Shown: positions 44,429 to 53,391, numbered from the stretch's first letter. The stretch: 64,000 bases of DNA from Streptomyces litmocidini (GCF_014649755.1 NZ_BMTQ01000024.1:1-64000); one strand, 5' to 3'. Notes: generated from the sequence alone by a model not told the origin. Made by a program: numbers and translations.

Positions 44429-45690
44429 GGACGGGCATCCGGTCCACCGCCGCGCCGCTGCGACCGTTCCGCGCCCTGCGGTACGGTCCGGCGGCCGGCG
44501 GCCCCCCGCACGGACTCCTCAGCCCGCCCGGCGACGGCGTCACCGCCGACCGCGCCGCCGCCCTCGCCGCCCACCCCCACGCCTTCCTGCGGCTGGTCCG
44601 GCCCGACCTCCTCGAAGGACGGGACACCGGCGAACACCCCGACGGCACCGCGCGGCTGCTGCGGGAATGGACCGCCCGCGAGGTGCTCCGCCAGGACGCG
44701 GACCCGAGCCTGTACGTCGTCGAACAGCGCACCGGCGACGCGCGCGTGCAGCGGGGCCTGATCGGCGTGCTCGACCTGGCGCACCCCGGCTCCGCCGAGG
44801 TCCGCCCGCACGAAGGGGTCGACCCCCACCGGGTGCGGGCCCAGGCCCGCCGCCGCAAGGCCGCGGGCGCGGACCTCGAACCGGTGCTGCTCTGCTTCGA
44901 CGGCTCCGAGGCGGGCCCCGCCGCCGCCCCCTCCGTCGAGGCCGGCGCGGCCTGCCTGGACCGGGTGACGGCCGGCCGGCCGCTGGTCGAGACCCGGGCC
45001 GACGGGTGCCGCATCCGGCTGTGGCGGGTCGACGACCCCGTACGACTGGGCGCGCTGGACGCCTACCTGGCGGGCCGGCCGCTCTGCATCGCCGACGGCC
45101 ACCACCGCTGGGCCGCCGCCGAGGAGCAGTACCGGACCGACCCCACGGGCCCCGGCCGGACCCTGCTCGCCATGGTCGTCGACGTCGGCCGCCACCCCCT
45201 CACCTCGTCGGCCATCCACCGGGTGCTGACCGGCGTACCGGCGGCCGAACTGCTGGCGGCCGCCGGGGAACCGTCCCCGCTCCCCTCCCGGCCCGGGCAC
45301 GCCCTCGACGTGCGCGGCCTGCTGCCGGACCACGTCCGCGACCCGCTGGCGGCCTACCGGCTCGCCGAGCAGCTGATCGCGCGGGTACGGCCGGACGGCC
45401 GGGGAGTGGAGTTCGAGACCCGCCGGGACCGGGCCGTCGCACGGGCCGCGGCCACGTCCGGCACCGCCCTGATCCTGCCGCCGGTCGCCTTCTCGGCGGT
45501 ACGCGAACGGGCCGCCCGGGGCCTGCTCATGCCCCGCAAGACCACCTCGCTCACCCCCAAGCCGTGGAGCGGCCTGGTGGTCCACCGGCACCACCCCGAA
45601 TCCACCTCCCACCATCCCGAGGAACAGGTATGCGACTGGCGCGAGTCCGAGTCCATCACGACGGCACCGAGCACTACGCGGCCGTCGTAG
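44425..45690 (+). CDS. DUF1015-family protein
   Basis: A 421-residue protein with hallmarks of DUF1015: N-terminal PFRALRYGP, mid-protein SAEVRPHEGVDPHRVRAQ, and CIADGHHRWAAAEEQY. The family is widespread, often near serine or amino acid genes, and I do not know a firmly established activity for this member; a kinase-like or nucleotide-dependent role is only a suggestion. The last 61 nt overlap the FAH-family gene in another frame. The C-terminal 20 or so residues are therefore dictated by that overlap. Confidence 0.75.
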   Translation: MRTGIRSTAAPLRPFRALRYGPAAGGPPHGLLSPPGDGVTADRAAALAAHPHAFLRLVRPDLLEGRDTGEHPDGTARLLREWTAREVLRQDADPSLYVVEQRTGDARVQRGLIGVLDLAHPGSAEVRPHEGVDPHRVRAQARRRKAAGADLEPVLLCFDGSEAGPAAAPSVEAGAACLDRVTAGRPLVETRADGCRIRLWRVDDPVRLGALDAYLAGRPLCIADGHHRWAAAEEQYRTDPTGPGRTLLAMVVDVGRHPLTSSAIHRVLTGVPAAELLAAAGEPSPLPSRPGHALDVRGLLPDHVRDPLAAYRLAEQLIARVRPDGRGVEFETRRDRAVARAAATSGTALILPPVAFSAVRERAARGLLMPRKTTSLTPKPWSGLVVHRHHPESTSHHPEEQVCDWRESESITTAPSTTRPS

Positions 45691-46430
45691 CCGCACCGAC
45701 GGGCCCCGGTGGCCCGGACGGCATCGAGTACGTACTCCTGGAGCAGAACCCGTTCGACGGATCGGCGACACCGCTCCGGCAGCCGGACGGCCCCCGGATC
45801 CCCGCCCGGTCCGCGACCCTGCTCTCGCCCGTCCCCGCCTCCGCCAAGGCCGTGGGCATCGGCCGCAACTACGCGGGCACCGTCGACGGCCCCGGGGACT
45901 CCCCGCTCTTCCTCAAGCCCAGCACCTCGCTGCTCGCCCACGGCGAGCCGATCGTGCAGCCCGCCTTCTCCGACGAGATCGGCTTCGAGGCCGAGCTCGC
46001 CGTGGTCATCGGCCGCACCTGCAGCCGCGTGCCGCACGCGCGTGCGCAGGAGTACGTCCTCGGATACACCTGCGCCAACGACGTGACGGCCCGCGACGCC
46101 CAGCGCAGCGACGGCCAGTGGACCCGGGCCAAGGGCTTCGACACCTCCTGCCCGATCGGCCCCTGGATCGTGACCGGCATCGACGTCGCCGACCTGGGCA
46201 TCACCGCCCGGCGCAACGGCGTGGTCGTCCAGCACGGCCGCACCTCCCAGATGCTCCTGGAGATCGCCGGACTGATCGAGCGGGTCTCCGCCGCCATGAC
46301 GCTCAACCCCGGCGACGTGCTCCTGACGGGAACCCCGGTCGGAGCCGGCGGCCTGAGCGTCGGCGACGAGATCGAGGTGGAGATCGAATCCGTCGGCAAG
46401 CTGGCCAACCGCGTGGTCGCGATCCGCTGA
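45630..46430 (+). CDS. fumarylacetoacetate hydrolase (FAH)-family enzyme
   Basis: A 266-residue FAH-fold protein: IGRNYAG, LFLKPSTSLLAHGEPIVQP, FEAELAVVIGR with metal-binding Glu residues, CANDVTARDAQ, GFDTSCPIGPWIV and the C-terminal GDVLLTGTPVGAG. The family includes hydrolases, decarboxylases and isomerases of 2-oxo acids. In this operon it may process the product of the ThDP enzyme. The ATG at 45630 has GAGGAACAGG upstream and lies 61 nt inside the end of the DUF1015 gene. Confidence 0.85.
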   Translation: MRLARVRVHHDGTEHYAAVVAAPTGPGGPDGIEYVLLEQNPFDGSATPLRQPDGPRIPARSATLLSPVPASAKAVGIGRNYAGTVDGPGDSPLFLKPSTSLLAHGEPIVQPAFSDEIGFEAELAVVIGRTCSRVPHARAQEYVLGYTCANDVTARDAQRSDGQWTRAKGFDTSCPIGPWIVTGIDVADLGITARRNGVVVQHGRTSQMLLEIAGLIERVSAAMTLNPGDVLLTGTPVGAGGLSVGDEIEVEIESVGKLANRVVAIR

Positions 46431-46480
46431 CCGGCCGGCCGACCCCCACCAACGGACAAGGCAAGGAACGGAACCAGACA

Positions 46481-46915
46481 GTGCCCTCCACGACTTCGAC
46501 CCTCTTCTCCGCCCGCAGCGACGTGACCGCCCACTGGGTGGCCGTCATGCAGCACCGCAGGAACGACCGGGCACTGGTGCCCGCCCCCCTGCGCACCCGC
46601 TGCCTGCGGGCCGGGGAGATCCACGAGTTCATCCTGTGCCGCCCCGGCACCGACCCCGCCGAGCCGATGAACGAGGTCTCGTACCTCGGATTCGCCGAGA
46701 TCTCCCGGGGCGGCGTCCTGGAGGTCGGCGACGAGCTGTACGCGGGCAACCGTCTCGTCGGAACCGTCCACGGCTTCGACGAGATCCACCTGCCCAACCA
46801 CTACAACATCCTCGTCGCCGTGCCCGAGCTGATCACCGGCGCCGACGCGGGACTGCGCCCCGGCGAACCGCTCACCATGACGGCGGGGGCGGCCAAGAAG
46901 GAACCCTCCCTGTGA
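46481..46915 (+). CDS. small conserved-type protein of unknown function in the ATP-grasp operon
   Basis: A 144-residue soluble protein that I do not recognise. It contains LRAGEIHEFILCRPGTDPAE, SYLGFAEISRGGVLEVGDEL and GTVHGFDEIHLPNHYNILV, suggesting a beta-rich fold with a conserved-looking HGFDE-x-H-x-PNHYN segment. No signal peptide or transmembrane helix. GTG start; the stop overlaps the MFS gene (GTGA), so it belongs to the operon. It could be an auxiliary enzyme or binding protein. Confidence 0.7.
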   Translation: MPSTTSTLFSARSDVTAHWVAVMQHRRNDRALVPAPLRTRCLRAGEIHEFILCRPGTDPAEPMNEVSYLGFAEISRGGVLEVGDELYAGNRLVGTVHGFDEIHLPNHYNILVAVPELITGADAGLRPGEPLTMTAGAAKKEPSL

Positions 46916-48123
46916 CCGCCACCGTCACCGCCCCCGCCGTGCCGATGCGGCGGGCCGTCCTCACGATCTCGGCGACCCGGGTGGTCACCAGCCTCGGCTT
47001 CTACCTCAGCATCCCGATGCTCGGCGTGATCGCGCTGCGCAGCGGCACGATGAGCGCCGCCGACGTGGGACTGCTCGTCGCCACGCACGCCCTGTTCCGG
47101 CGCGCCTTCAGCATCCCCCTCGGCATCGCCTGCGACCGGTGGGGCGCCCGGCCGATGCTGGTCGGCGGCCTGTGCGCCGAGACCATCGCGTACGGGCTCC
47201 TCGCGAGCGGCACCAGCTTCCCGCTGTGGCTCGGCGCCCTCGTCCTCGACGGCCTCGGCGGGGCCGCGTACAACGCCGGCGCCCGACTGCTGCTCGCCCG
47301 GGTCGCCCAGGGCAACGCGGCCTCGTCCTTCGCGGGCTTCTACATCGCGACCAACCTGGGCGCGCTGTTCGGCCCGCTCGCCGCCGCCGCCCTGTCGGGC
47401 GCCGGTCACCCGGCACTGCCGCTCGCCCTGTCGGCCGGCGCGTACGGGATCAGCACGGTGGCCGGACTCCTGGTCACCCGCCGGATCGCCGACGAGACCA
47501 ACCCGGGCGCGCGCTTCGGCAGGGCCGTGCTCGCACCGCTGCGCCACCGGTCCTTCATGGGCTACTGCGCCAGCACCGTCCCCCTCTGGTTCGGCATCTC
47601 CCTGCTGGTCTCGGCCCTGCCCCTGGAAGCCGAGCTGCGGGGCCTGAGCGCCTACGACGTGGCCGTGGTCAACGCCCTGAACGCCCTGGTCGTGGTCGCC
47701 TTCGGCGGCGTCGTCGGCCGCCGCGCCGACGCCTGGTCACTGGCGACCCGGCTGAAGGTGCTGGCGATCGGGTCGCTGACGATGGCCGCCGGAAGCCTGG
47801 TGTGCCTGGCCCCCGGGCGCCCCGGCCTGTACGGGGGGCTGCTCCTGGTCACCGTGGGCGAACTGGCCCTCATCACCGCGGCGGACGTCGTCGCCGTACA
47901 GCTGGCGCCGTCCGGCGAGACCGGCGCCTACCTCGGTTACGTCACCTTCGCCTGGGCGGTCGGCGGCGTCGCCGCCGGCATGCTCGCGGGCCGGCTGCTC
48001 GACGTCCCCGGCTCGGGCACTACCCTGTTCTGGCTGATCAGCGCGGCCCTCGGCCTGGCGGGCGCGGCCGCGCTGCTGCGTCGGTCGGTGCGCGTCGGGG
48101 GAGCTGCCCATGGAACTGCCTGA
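46912..48123 (+). CDS. MFS exporter of the ATP-grasp cluster
   Basis: A 403-residue MFS protein with about twelve hydrophobic segments and the loop signature GIACDRWGARPMLVGG. It resembles drug-efflux MFS proteins rather than sugar or acid symporters. In this position it most likely exports the pathway product and provides self-resistance. The GTG start overlaps the previous stop, and the 3' end overlaps the HAD gene by 14 nt. Confidence 0.85.
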   Translation: MTATVTAPAVPMRRAVLTISATRVVTSLGFYLSIPMLGVIALRSGTMSAADVGLLVATHALFRRAFSIPLGIACDRWGARPMLVGGLCAETIAYGLLASGTSFPLWLGALVLDGLGGAAYNAGARLLLARVAQGNAASSFAGFYIATNLGALFGPLAAAALSGAGHPALPLALSAGAYGISTVAGLLVTRRIADETNPGARFGRAVLAPLRHRSFMGYCASTVPLWFGISLLVSALPLEAELRGLSAYDVAVVNALNALVVVAFGGVVGRRADAWSLATRLKVLAIGSLTMAAGSLVCLAPGRPGLYGGLLLVTVGELALITAADVVAVQLAPSGETGAYLGYVTFAWAVGGVAAGMLAGRLLDVPGSGTTLFWLISAALGLAGAAALLRRSVRVGGAAHGTA

Positions 48124-48793
48124 GGACTGTGCGGGCGTCCTCCTGGACATCGACGACACGCTGATCGACTTCAGCGAGGCGAGTCCGACCGCGCTCGCCC
48201 ACGTCCTGGGCCCCGACGCGGACTTCGCGGAGTGGAGGGAACTCACCGAGCGCCTCTACCCGCAGTTCACCTCGGGCGCCCTCGACTACCAGGAGCTGGA
48301 ACGGCGACGGCTGGCCGCCCTCCTCACCCGGATGGGGCGGCCCGTGCCCGACCCGCAGGAACTCGACGCCGTCGAAGCGCACCGCAGACGCGAGGTCGAG
48401 TCCCGGCTCCGGCTCTACCCCGACGTGCTCCCCTTCCTCACCCGGGTCCGCGCGTCGGGGCGCCGCATCGGCGTGCTGTCCAACTCGGACGGCCCGCAAC
48501 AACGGCGCAGGATCGACCGGTTGGGACTGACCCCGTGGCTCGACGCGGTGACGGTCTCCGGCGAGACGGGCATCGCCAAGCCGCGCCGCGAGGCCTTCGC
48601 CGTGGCCTGTCACCGACTGGGCGTCCCGGCCGCGAGGACCGTGCACATCGGCGACAGCCTGGAAGCCGACGCACTCGGCGCCCACGCCGCCGGCCTCGGC
48701 GCGGTCTGGCTCCACCGCCCCCACCGGGGCCCGGCGCCGGCACCGCCGGCCCGGGGCATCGCGGTGGTCGGCACGCTCGACGCGCTCGCGTGA
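48110..48793 (+). CDS. HAD-family phosphatase
   Basis: A 227-residue HAD hydrolase with all motifs: DIDDT (motif I, residues 13-17), SNSD (motif II), the Lys in GIAKPRREAF (motif III) and HIGDSLEAD (motif IV), plus a helical cap. It should dephosphorylate a small molecule. The 14-nt overlap with the exporter gene suggests a phosphorylated intermediate is processed in or after the pathway, perhaps removing a protective phosphate. Confidence 0.85.
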   Translation: MELPEDCAGVLLDIDDTLIDFSEASPTALAHVLGPDADFAEWRELTERLYPQFTSGALDYQELERRRLAALLTRMGRPVPDPQELDAVEAHRRREVESRLRLYPDVLPFLTRVRASGRRIGVLSNSDGPQQRRRIDRLGLTPWLDAVTVSGETGIAKPRREAFAVACHRLGVPAARTVHIGDSLEADALGAHAAGLGAVWLHRPHRGPAPAPPARGIAVVGTLDALA

Positions 48794-49134
48794 GGCGGCC
48801 GTCCCGCTCTCCCGTGCGACGGGGGCGCGGCGACCTTCCGCCCCTCCGCGGGACCGCCGCGATCCCCCCCCGTACGACGCGCCCGCCACCGCCCGACCTC
48901 CACGTGCGACATGCCCGCGACCGCCAGCCCCCCACGTGACGTGCGACGCGGCTGCCACCCCTTCCCCCCCACGTACGACGCAGCCCCACCGCCCCTTCCC
49001 CCCCACGTACGACGCAGCCCCACCGCCCCCTTCCCCCCCACGTACGACGCAGCCCCGCCGTCTCCCGACCCCACGTGCGAGACGGCCTCCCCACCCCCTC
49101 ACCCTTCTTCCTTCCCTTCCTCCAGGAGCACACC
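48794..49134 (+). repeat. 341-bp non-coding gap with 34-35-bp tandem repeats
   Basis: No gene is supported. ACGTACGACGCAGCCCC recurs at 48971, 49005 and 49040 (periods 34 and 35 bp), separated by C-rich CACCGCCCCCTTCCCCC-like stretches, with degenerate copies back to about 48871. The opposite strand is a series of G-runs. It separates the last ATP-grasp gene from the rest of the operon. Confidence 0.8.
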
Positions 49135-50319
49135 ATGCACCTCCTCCTCGTCGGCGCCTGGCCCGAGCTGGCCAACTGCCTGATGGGGCTGCCGGCCCGA
49201 GTGACCCTGATGCAGACACCGGGGACACCCCACAGCCCCTGGCCGGAGCGGCAGACGACCGTCGACTACACCGACACGGCCGAGGCCCTGCGCCGGGCGG
49301 CGGAGCTGCACGCGGTCGACCCCTTCGACGCCGTGGCCGGCTTCCGCGAGCTGTCGCTGCCCGCCGTCGCCGCGATCGCCGAGGGCCTCGGCATCCGCTG
49401 CGTCCCGGGCCCGACCGCGAGCCTCGGCCACGACAAGGCAGCCGTACGCGACCTGCTGGCGGCGGGCGGCTGCCGCACCGTCCGGCACAGGGTCTGCGCC
49501 GACCCCGAGGAACTCGCGGAGTTCGTCGGGGAGGTGGGCCTCCCGGTGGTGGTGAAGCCCGCGTCCGGCGCGGGCAGCGCCGGCGTCCACGCCCTGAAGG
49601 AGCCGGGCGACCTGGCGGCGGCCTGGGCCCACACGGCGGCCGCGGACCAAGGGGCCCTCCTGGCGGAGGAGATGCTCTCGGGCCGGGAGTTCAGCGTGGA
49701 GGTCCGCTCCGTGGCGGGCGCCCACGAGGTCGTGGCCGTGACCGAGAAGCACACCACCGGGGCCCCGCACTTCGTGGAGACGGGCCACGTGGTCCCGGCC
49801 CGGCTCACCGCCGCCGAGCGGGCGACCGTGGCGGAGGAGGCCGTCCTCGCCCTCAAGTCCGTCGGGCATCTGGACGGCCCCTCCCACGTGGAGATCATGC
49901 TCACCGCGGACGGCCCGGCGGTCATCGAGATCAACCGGCGACTCGGCGGTGACCGCATCTGGGAACTGGTCCAGCTCGCCACCGGCCGCGACATGATGCG
50001 CGAGTCCCTCCTCGACGCGGCCGGCGCGGCGTCCGTGCCCGCCCCGCACGCCGCTCGCGCCGCCGCGATCCGCTTCGTCCAGGCGCCGCGCGAGACGACC
50101 GCCCCGGAGGTGCCGACGGACCTCGACCCGGGTGCGGAGACACCGGAGCTGGTGCGGCTGCGCCTGTCCCTTCCCGACCCCGGGACGCCCGTCCGCCCGA
50201 TGCGGTCCTCGCACGACCGCCTCGGCTATCTGATCTGCGTCGCCGACACGTCCGACGAGGCCGACGCGGCCGCCGACCGGGCGCTCGCCCGGACCCTGGA
50301 AAGGCTGTTCCCGGAGTAG
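49135..50319 (+). CDS. ATP-grasp carboxylate-amine ligase (second of two)
   Basis: A 394-residue ATP-grasp protein, distinct in sequence from the one at 43166. It has an N-terminal pre-ATP-grasp domain (LLLVGAWPELANCLMGLPAR), GLPVVVKPASGAGSAGVHAL as the nucleotide-binding strand-loop, EEMLSGREFSVEVRSV, and metal-binding HVEIMLTADGPAVIEINRR. It probably adds another amino acid or amine to the product of the first ligase. The ATG has CCAGGAG upstream; it is separated from the HAD gene by a repeat region and may have its own promoter. Confidence 0.85.
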   Translation: MHLLLVGAWPELANCLMGLPARVTLMQTPGTPHSPWPERQTTVDYTDTAEALRRAAELHAVDPFDAVAGFRELSLPAVAAIAEGLGIRCVPGPTASLGHDKAAVRDLLAAGGCRTVRHRVCADPEELAEFVGEVGLPVVVKPASGAGSAGVHALKEPGDLAAAWAHTAAADQGALLAEEMLSGREFSVEVRSVAGAHEVVAVTEKHTTGAPHFVETGHVVPARLTAAERATVAEEAVLALKSVGHLDGPSHVEIMLTADGPAVIEINRRLGGDRIWELVQLATGRDMMRESLLDAAGAASVPAPHAARAAAIRFVQAPRETTAPEVPTDLDPGAETPELVRLRLSLPDPGTPVRPMRSSHDRLGYLICVADTSDEADAAADRALARTLERLFPE

Positions 50320-50406
50320 GCCCCCGGCCGGATCGGCCGCGTGCCGTGCGAACCCGCCGACGACGTGCCCCCCCGCGGGAGGGGGCACCGGCCCCTGTGC
50401 CTGCCG

Positions 50407-51165
50407 TCAGACCGTCTCGTCCTCCGCGCGGGCGGGGATCCGTCCGGCTCCCGCGAGCCGGGACAGCCGCCGGTGCTCCCGGTCGGCCCAGCGCCGGACC
50501 CGGTCGGGTTCCAGCGGGGTGCCGTGGCCGACGTGGAGGCTGGTGGGATTCAGGGCGAGCATCTTCCGCAGGCTGGCGAGGTTGCGCAGCGGGTCGTCGT
50601 GGAAGGGAGGGTTGGCGGGACGGCCCCGCACGAGGCCGAAGAAGGAGTTGGCGATCAGGTCGCCGGCGACGAGGTCCCCCCGGTCGGTGAGGACGGAGAC
50701 CGATCCGGCGGTGTGTCCGGGGGTGGGCACGATGCGCCCGGTGATCCCGAAGTCCTCCAGATCGGTCTCGCCGGTCACCAGGACGTCGGGTTCGAGCGGT
50801 TCCACCCGGAGGTGCAGGTTCTTGTTCCTGGCCATGAGGCGGCCCATCGGTCCGGTGGGCAGATAGGGCTCGCGGGCCCGGCCGGTGCGGTAGGCGCCGA
50901 GGTCGGCGACGTGCCCCGCCACGGGAGCCCCGGTCAGACGGTGGAGTTCGGCGGCGGAGCCGAAGTGGTCGATGTGGCCGTGGGTGAGGACGATCAGCGA
51001 CACGTCGGCGGGGTCCACCCCGTGGGCGGCGATCTGTTCGTGGATCCTTCGGCCGCTGCCGGGCGTTCCCGCGTCGACGACGACGGGGCGGCGGCCGAGC
51101 AGCAGGTACGCGTTGATGTGGTGCCGGCCCATGACCGGCAGGGGGACGACCTCGGTTCGGGACAC
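50407..51165 (-). CDS. metallo-beta-lactamase-fold hydrolase
   Basis: A 252-residue MBL-fold enzyme with THGHIDHFG (HxHxDH), VPTPGHTAGSVSV, the Asp in VAGDLI and a final GHG. It is close to the glyoxalase II/lactonase-like group with two metal ions. The GTG at 51163-51165 is preferred over the GTG at 51183 because GAGGAGA lies six bases upstream of it. It follows the GlxA-like regulator on the same strand (73 bp) and may be its target. Confidence 0.8.
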   Translation of the reverse strand: MSRTEVVPLPVMGRHHINAYLLLGRRPVVVDAGTPGSGRRIHEQIAAHGVDPADVSLIVLTHGHIDHFGSAAELHRLTGAPVAGHVADLGAYRTGRAREPYLPTGPMGRLMARNKNLHLRVEPLEPDVLVTGETDLEDFGITGRIVPTPGHTAGSVSVLTDRGDLVAGDLIANSFFGLVRGRPANPPFHDDPLRNLASLRKMLALNPTSLHVGHGTPLEPDRVRRWADREHRRLSRLAGAGRIPARAEDETV

Positions 51166-51238
51166 GGTTCTCTCCTCGGGCACGGCTGTCTTCCGCCGCG
51201 CGGTGGTCCGCGGGCGGTGGGGTGGGTACGGGCGGTGT

Positions 51239-52216
51239 TCAGCGGAAGCGGCGTCGGTACTGGGCGGGTGTGGTGCCGAGCCGGCGCCGGAAGGAACGGT
51301 GCAGGCTCTCCACGGAACCGAGGCCGCTGAGGGCGGCGACCTCGGGCAGGCCGTGGGTGGTGTCCTGGAGCAGCCGCCGGGCGGCCTCCAGCCGGACCGA
51401 CTCGACGTACGCGGCCGGCGTGGTGCCGGTGCGCTCGCGGAACAGTCGCGAGAAGTGGCGCACGCTCAGATGCGTCCGTGCGGCGAGGACTTCGGCGGAC
51501 AGGTCCTCGGTGAGGTGCTCGCCGATCCACATGCGCAGGTCGTCCAGCCGGTCGCCGGGCGCCGCGGGCGGCGCGAGCGGGGCGCTGAACTGGCTCTGGC
51601 CGCCCGCACGTTTGACGTACATGACCATGGTCCGGGCGGTGGCCAGGGCGCGTTCGGGGCCGTGGTCCTCGGTGACCATGGCCAGTGCCATGTCCATCCC
51701 CGAGGCGATGCCGGCGCAGGTCCACAGCCGGCCTTCCCGGATGAAGATCGGGTCCGGATCGACGGTGACGAGCGGGTGGTCGGCGGCCAGCCGGGCGGCC
51801 GTCCACCAGTGGGTCGTGGCGGTGCGCCCGTCGAGCAGGCCCGCCGCGGCCAGCAGGTGCGCGCCCGAGCAGACGGATCCCAACCGGTGGACATCGGGGG
51901 CCGTTCCGCGCAGCCAGTCGATGATCCCGTGGTCGAGCACCGGCTCCACCTCGTGGCCGCGGGTACGGACGGCGCCCGATACGAGCAGGGTGTCCACGTC
52001 GCCGTTCACCTCGTCCAGGGTCAGGTCGGCCATCAGCCGGATCCCGCTGGAGGTGGTCACCGGCTCTCCCCGGGCCGTCGCGACGCGAACGGTGTAGCCG
52101 GGTCGGCCGGTGCCGGCGACCCGCGTGGCGACGGAGAACACCTCGGCCGGACCGGTGACGTTGAGCAGTTCGACGCCGGGGAAGGCCGCGATGACGACTC
52201 GGTGCGGTGGAAGCAT
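51239..52216 (-). CDS. GlxA-family regulator (DJ-1/PfpI domain plus AraC HTH)
   Basis: A 325-residue protein. Residues about 5-185 form a DJ-1/PfpI-like domain (VVIAAFPGVELLNVTGPAEV, with the nucleophile-elbow Cys in LGSVCSGAHLLA). Residues about 225-325 form the AraC double HTH (EVLAARTHLSVRHFSRLF, GTTPAAYVESVRLEAARRLL, GTTPAQYRRRF). These regulators usually act without known small ligands. It likely controls the MBL gene downstream and possibly divergent genes. Confidence 0.88.
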   Translation of the reverse strand: MLPPHRVVIAAFPGVELLNVTGPAEVFSVATRVAGTGRPGYTVRVATARGEPVTTSSGIRLMADLTLDEVNGDVDTLLVSGAVRTRGHEVEPVLDHGIIDWLRGTAPDVHRLGSVCSGAHLLAAAGLLDGRTATTHWWTAARLAADHPLVTVDPDPIFIREGRLWTCAGIASGMDMALAMVTEDHGPERALATARTMVMYVKRAGGQSQFSAPLAPPAAPGDRLDDLRMWIGEHLTEDLSAEVLAARTHLSVRHFSRLFRERTGTTPAAYVESVRLEAARRLLQDTTHGLPEVAALSGLGSVESLHRSFRRRLGTTPAQYRRRFR

Positions 52217-52578
52217 GCACTGATCATTTCGTCCCGCCCCGAGGGCCGCAATGACCATGTTCTGTCGGATCCGGACATGGTGAGGCGAGCCGTGCGGGCG
52301 GTACGGGCGGGAGGGTCCCGGCGGTCCGGTGCCGGGGCCCTCGTGTCGCACGTCGTGACGGTCCGGCTCACGGCCGGATCGTTGCCCTCCGGCCCGGTCA
52401 GCCCTGCCGGAAGCCTGTCGAGCTTGTCCCCGGCCGTCCGCGGGCGAGGGACGTTCTGGTTTCCCGTACGAAGCCGGGCGCCCGCTTTCGGAATCCGCGA
52501 CGACGCCCCGCGCCCCCGGGCGGTCCACGATCGCCTGAGGTCCCGCGGACGACGGCGGGGAGAACGGAAAGGCCCCGC
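52217..52578. other. 362-bp divergent intergenic region
   Basis: No gene is supported between the GlxA-like regulator and the racemase. An imperfect palindrome CGAAGCCGGGCG/CGCCCGCTTTCG lies at 52469-52490. The segment just upstream of the regulator (52217-52270) is AT-richer and probably holds its promoter. Confidence 0.4.
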
Positions 52579-53322
52579 ATGCGGCACATCGCCCGCCCCA
52601 CCCTCGGCATCCTCGGCGGGATGGGTCCCCTCGCCACGGCCGACTTCTACCGCCGGCTCGTCCAGCGGACCCCGGCCGGTTCCGACCAGGCGCATCTGCC
52701 CGTCCTCATGTGGGCCGACCCCGCCGTCCCCGACCGGACCGCGGCGCTGCTCGGCGAGGGGCCGTCGCCCGTGCCCGCCCTGGTCGAGGGCGCCCGCCGG
52801 CTCCGGCGCGCCGGAGCCGGCTGCATCGCCGTCCCCTGCAACGCCGCGCACGCCTACGTCGAGCAGCTGTCCAAGGCCACCGGCGTCGAGGTCCTCGACA
52901 TGATCGGGGCCGCCCTCGAGGCGGCGGCGCGCCGCACGCCCGGCCTCGAGCGGGTGGGGGTCCTGGCGACCCGGGGAACGCGGCTGGCCGGGCTGTACGA
53001 GCGGGCCGGCGCCCGGCTCGGGCTCGACGTGGTCCAGGTGCCCGTCCCCGTTCAGGAGGAGTACGTGGACCCCGCCATCCTCGCGGTCAAGGGCGGGGGG
53101 GACCTCGCCGGGCCCGAGCGGTGGATCGCCACGGCGGCCGAGAGCCCCAAGGGGCGGGGGGCCCAGGCGGTCGTCGCGGCCTGTACGGAGATTCCCCTGA
53201 TCAGCAGGGCGGCCTCCCGCGTGCTGCCGCTGATCGACTCGACCGACGCCCTCGCCGAAGCCGCCGTCTCGCGACTGTGGAACCCCGCCGTGGCCGTTCG
53301 TACCGGGGGACGAACCGGCTGA
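52579..53322 (+). CDS. aspartate/glutamate racemase-family protein
   Basis: A 247-residue Asp/Glu racemase. It begins with LGILGGMGPLATADFYRRL and has both active-site cysteines, in VPCNAAHAY and AACTEIPLI. Family members interconvert L- and D-Asp or related substrates without PLP. The ATG at 52579 has GGAAAGG upstream. It precedes the chimeric PucR-MenC ORF by 69 bp, with no clear functional link. Confidence 0.88.
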   Translation: MRHIARPTLGILGGMGPLATADFYRRLVQRTPAGSDQAHLPVLMWADPAVPDRTAALLGEGPSPVPALVEGARRLRRAGAGCIAVPCNAAHAYVEQLSKATGVEVLDMIGAALEAAARRTPGLERVGVLATRGTRLAGLYERAGARLGLDVVQVPVPVQEEYVDPAILAVKGGGDLAGPERWIATAAESPKGRGAQAVVAACTEIPLISRAASRVLPLIDSTDALAEAAVSRLWNPAVAVRTGGRTG

Positions 53323-53391
53323 CGCACCCTCGTCCGTACGCACCACATCGCAGGGACGCGCACGTCCTGACCTGCGGAGATGATCAGGCAC

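Noticed and set aside
48871..49060. CRISPR array
   Set aside because: The repeats are short, C-rich, tandem with little unique spacer sequence, and no cas genes are present.
43166..50319. Graspetide-type RiPP system using the ATP-grasp proteins
   Set aside because: Both ATP-grasp proteins resemble amino acid ligases rather than graspetide macrocyclases, and the small ORF lacks a repeated Thr/Ser-acidic core.
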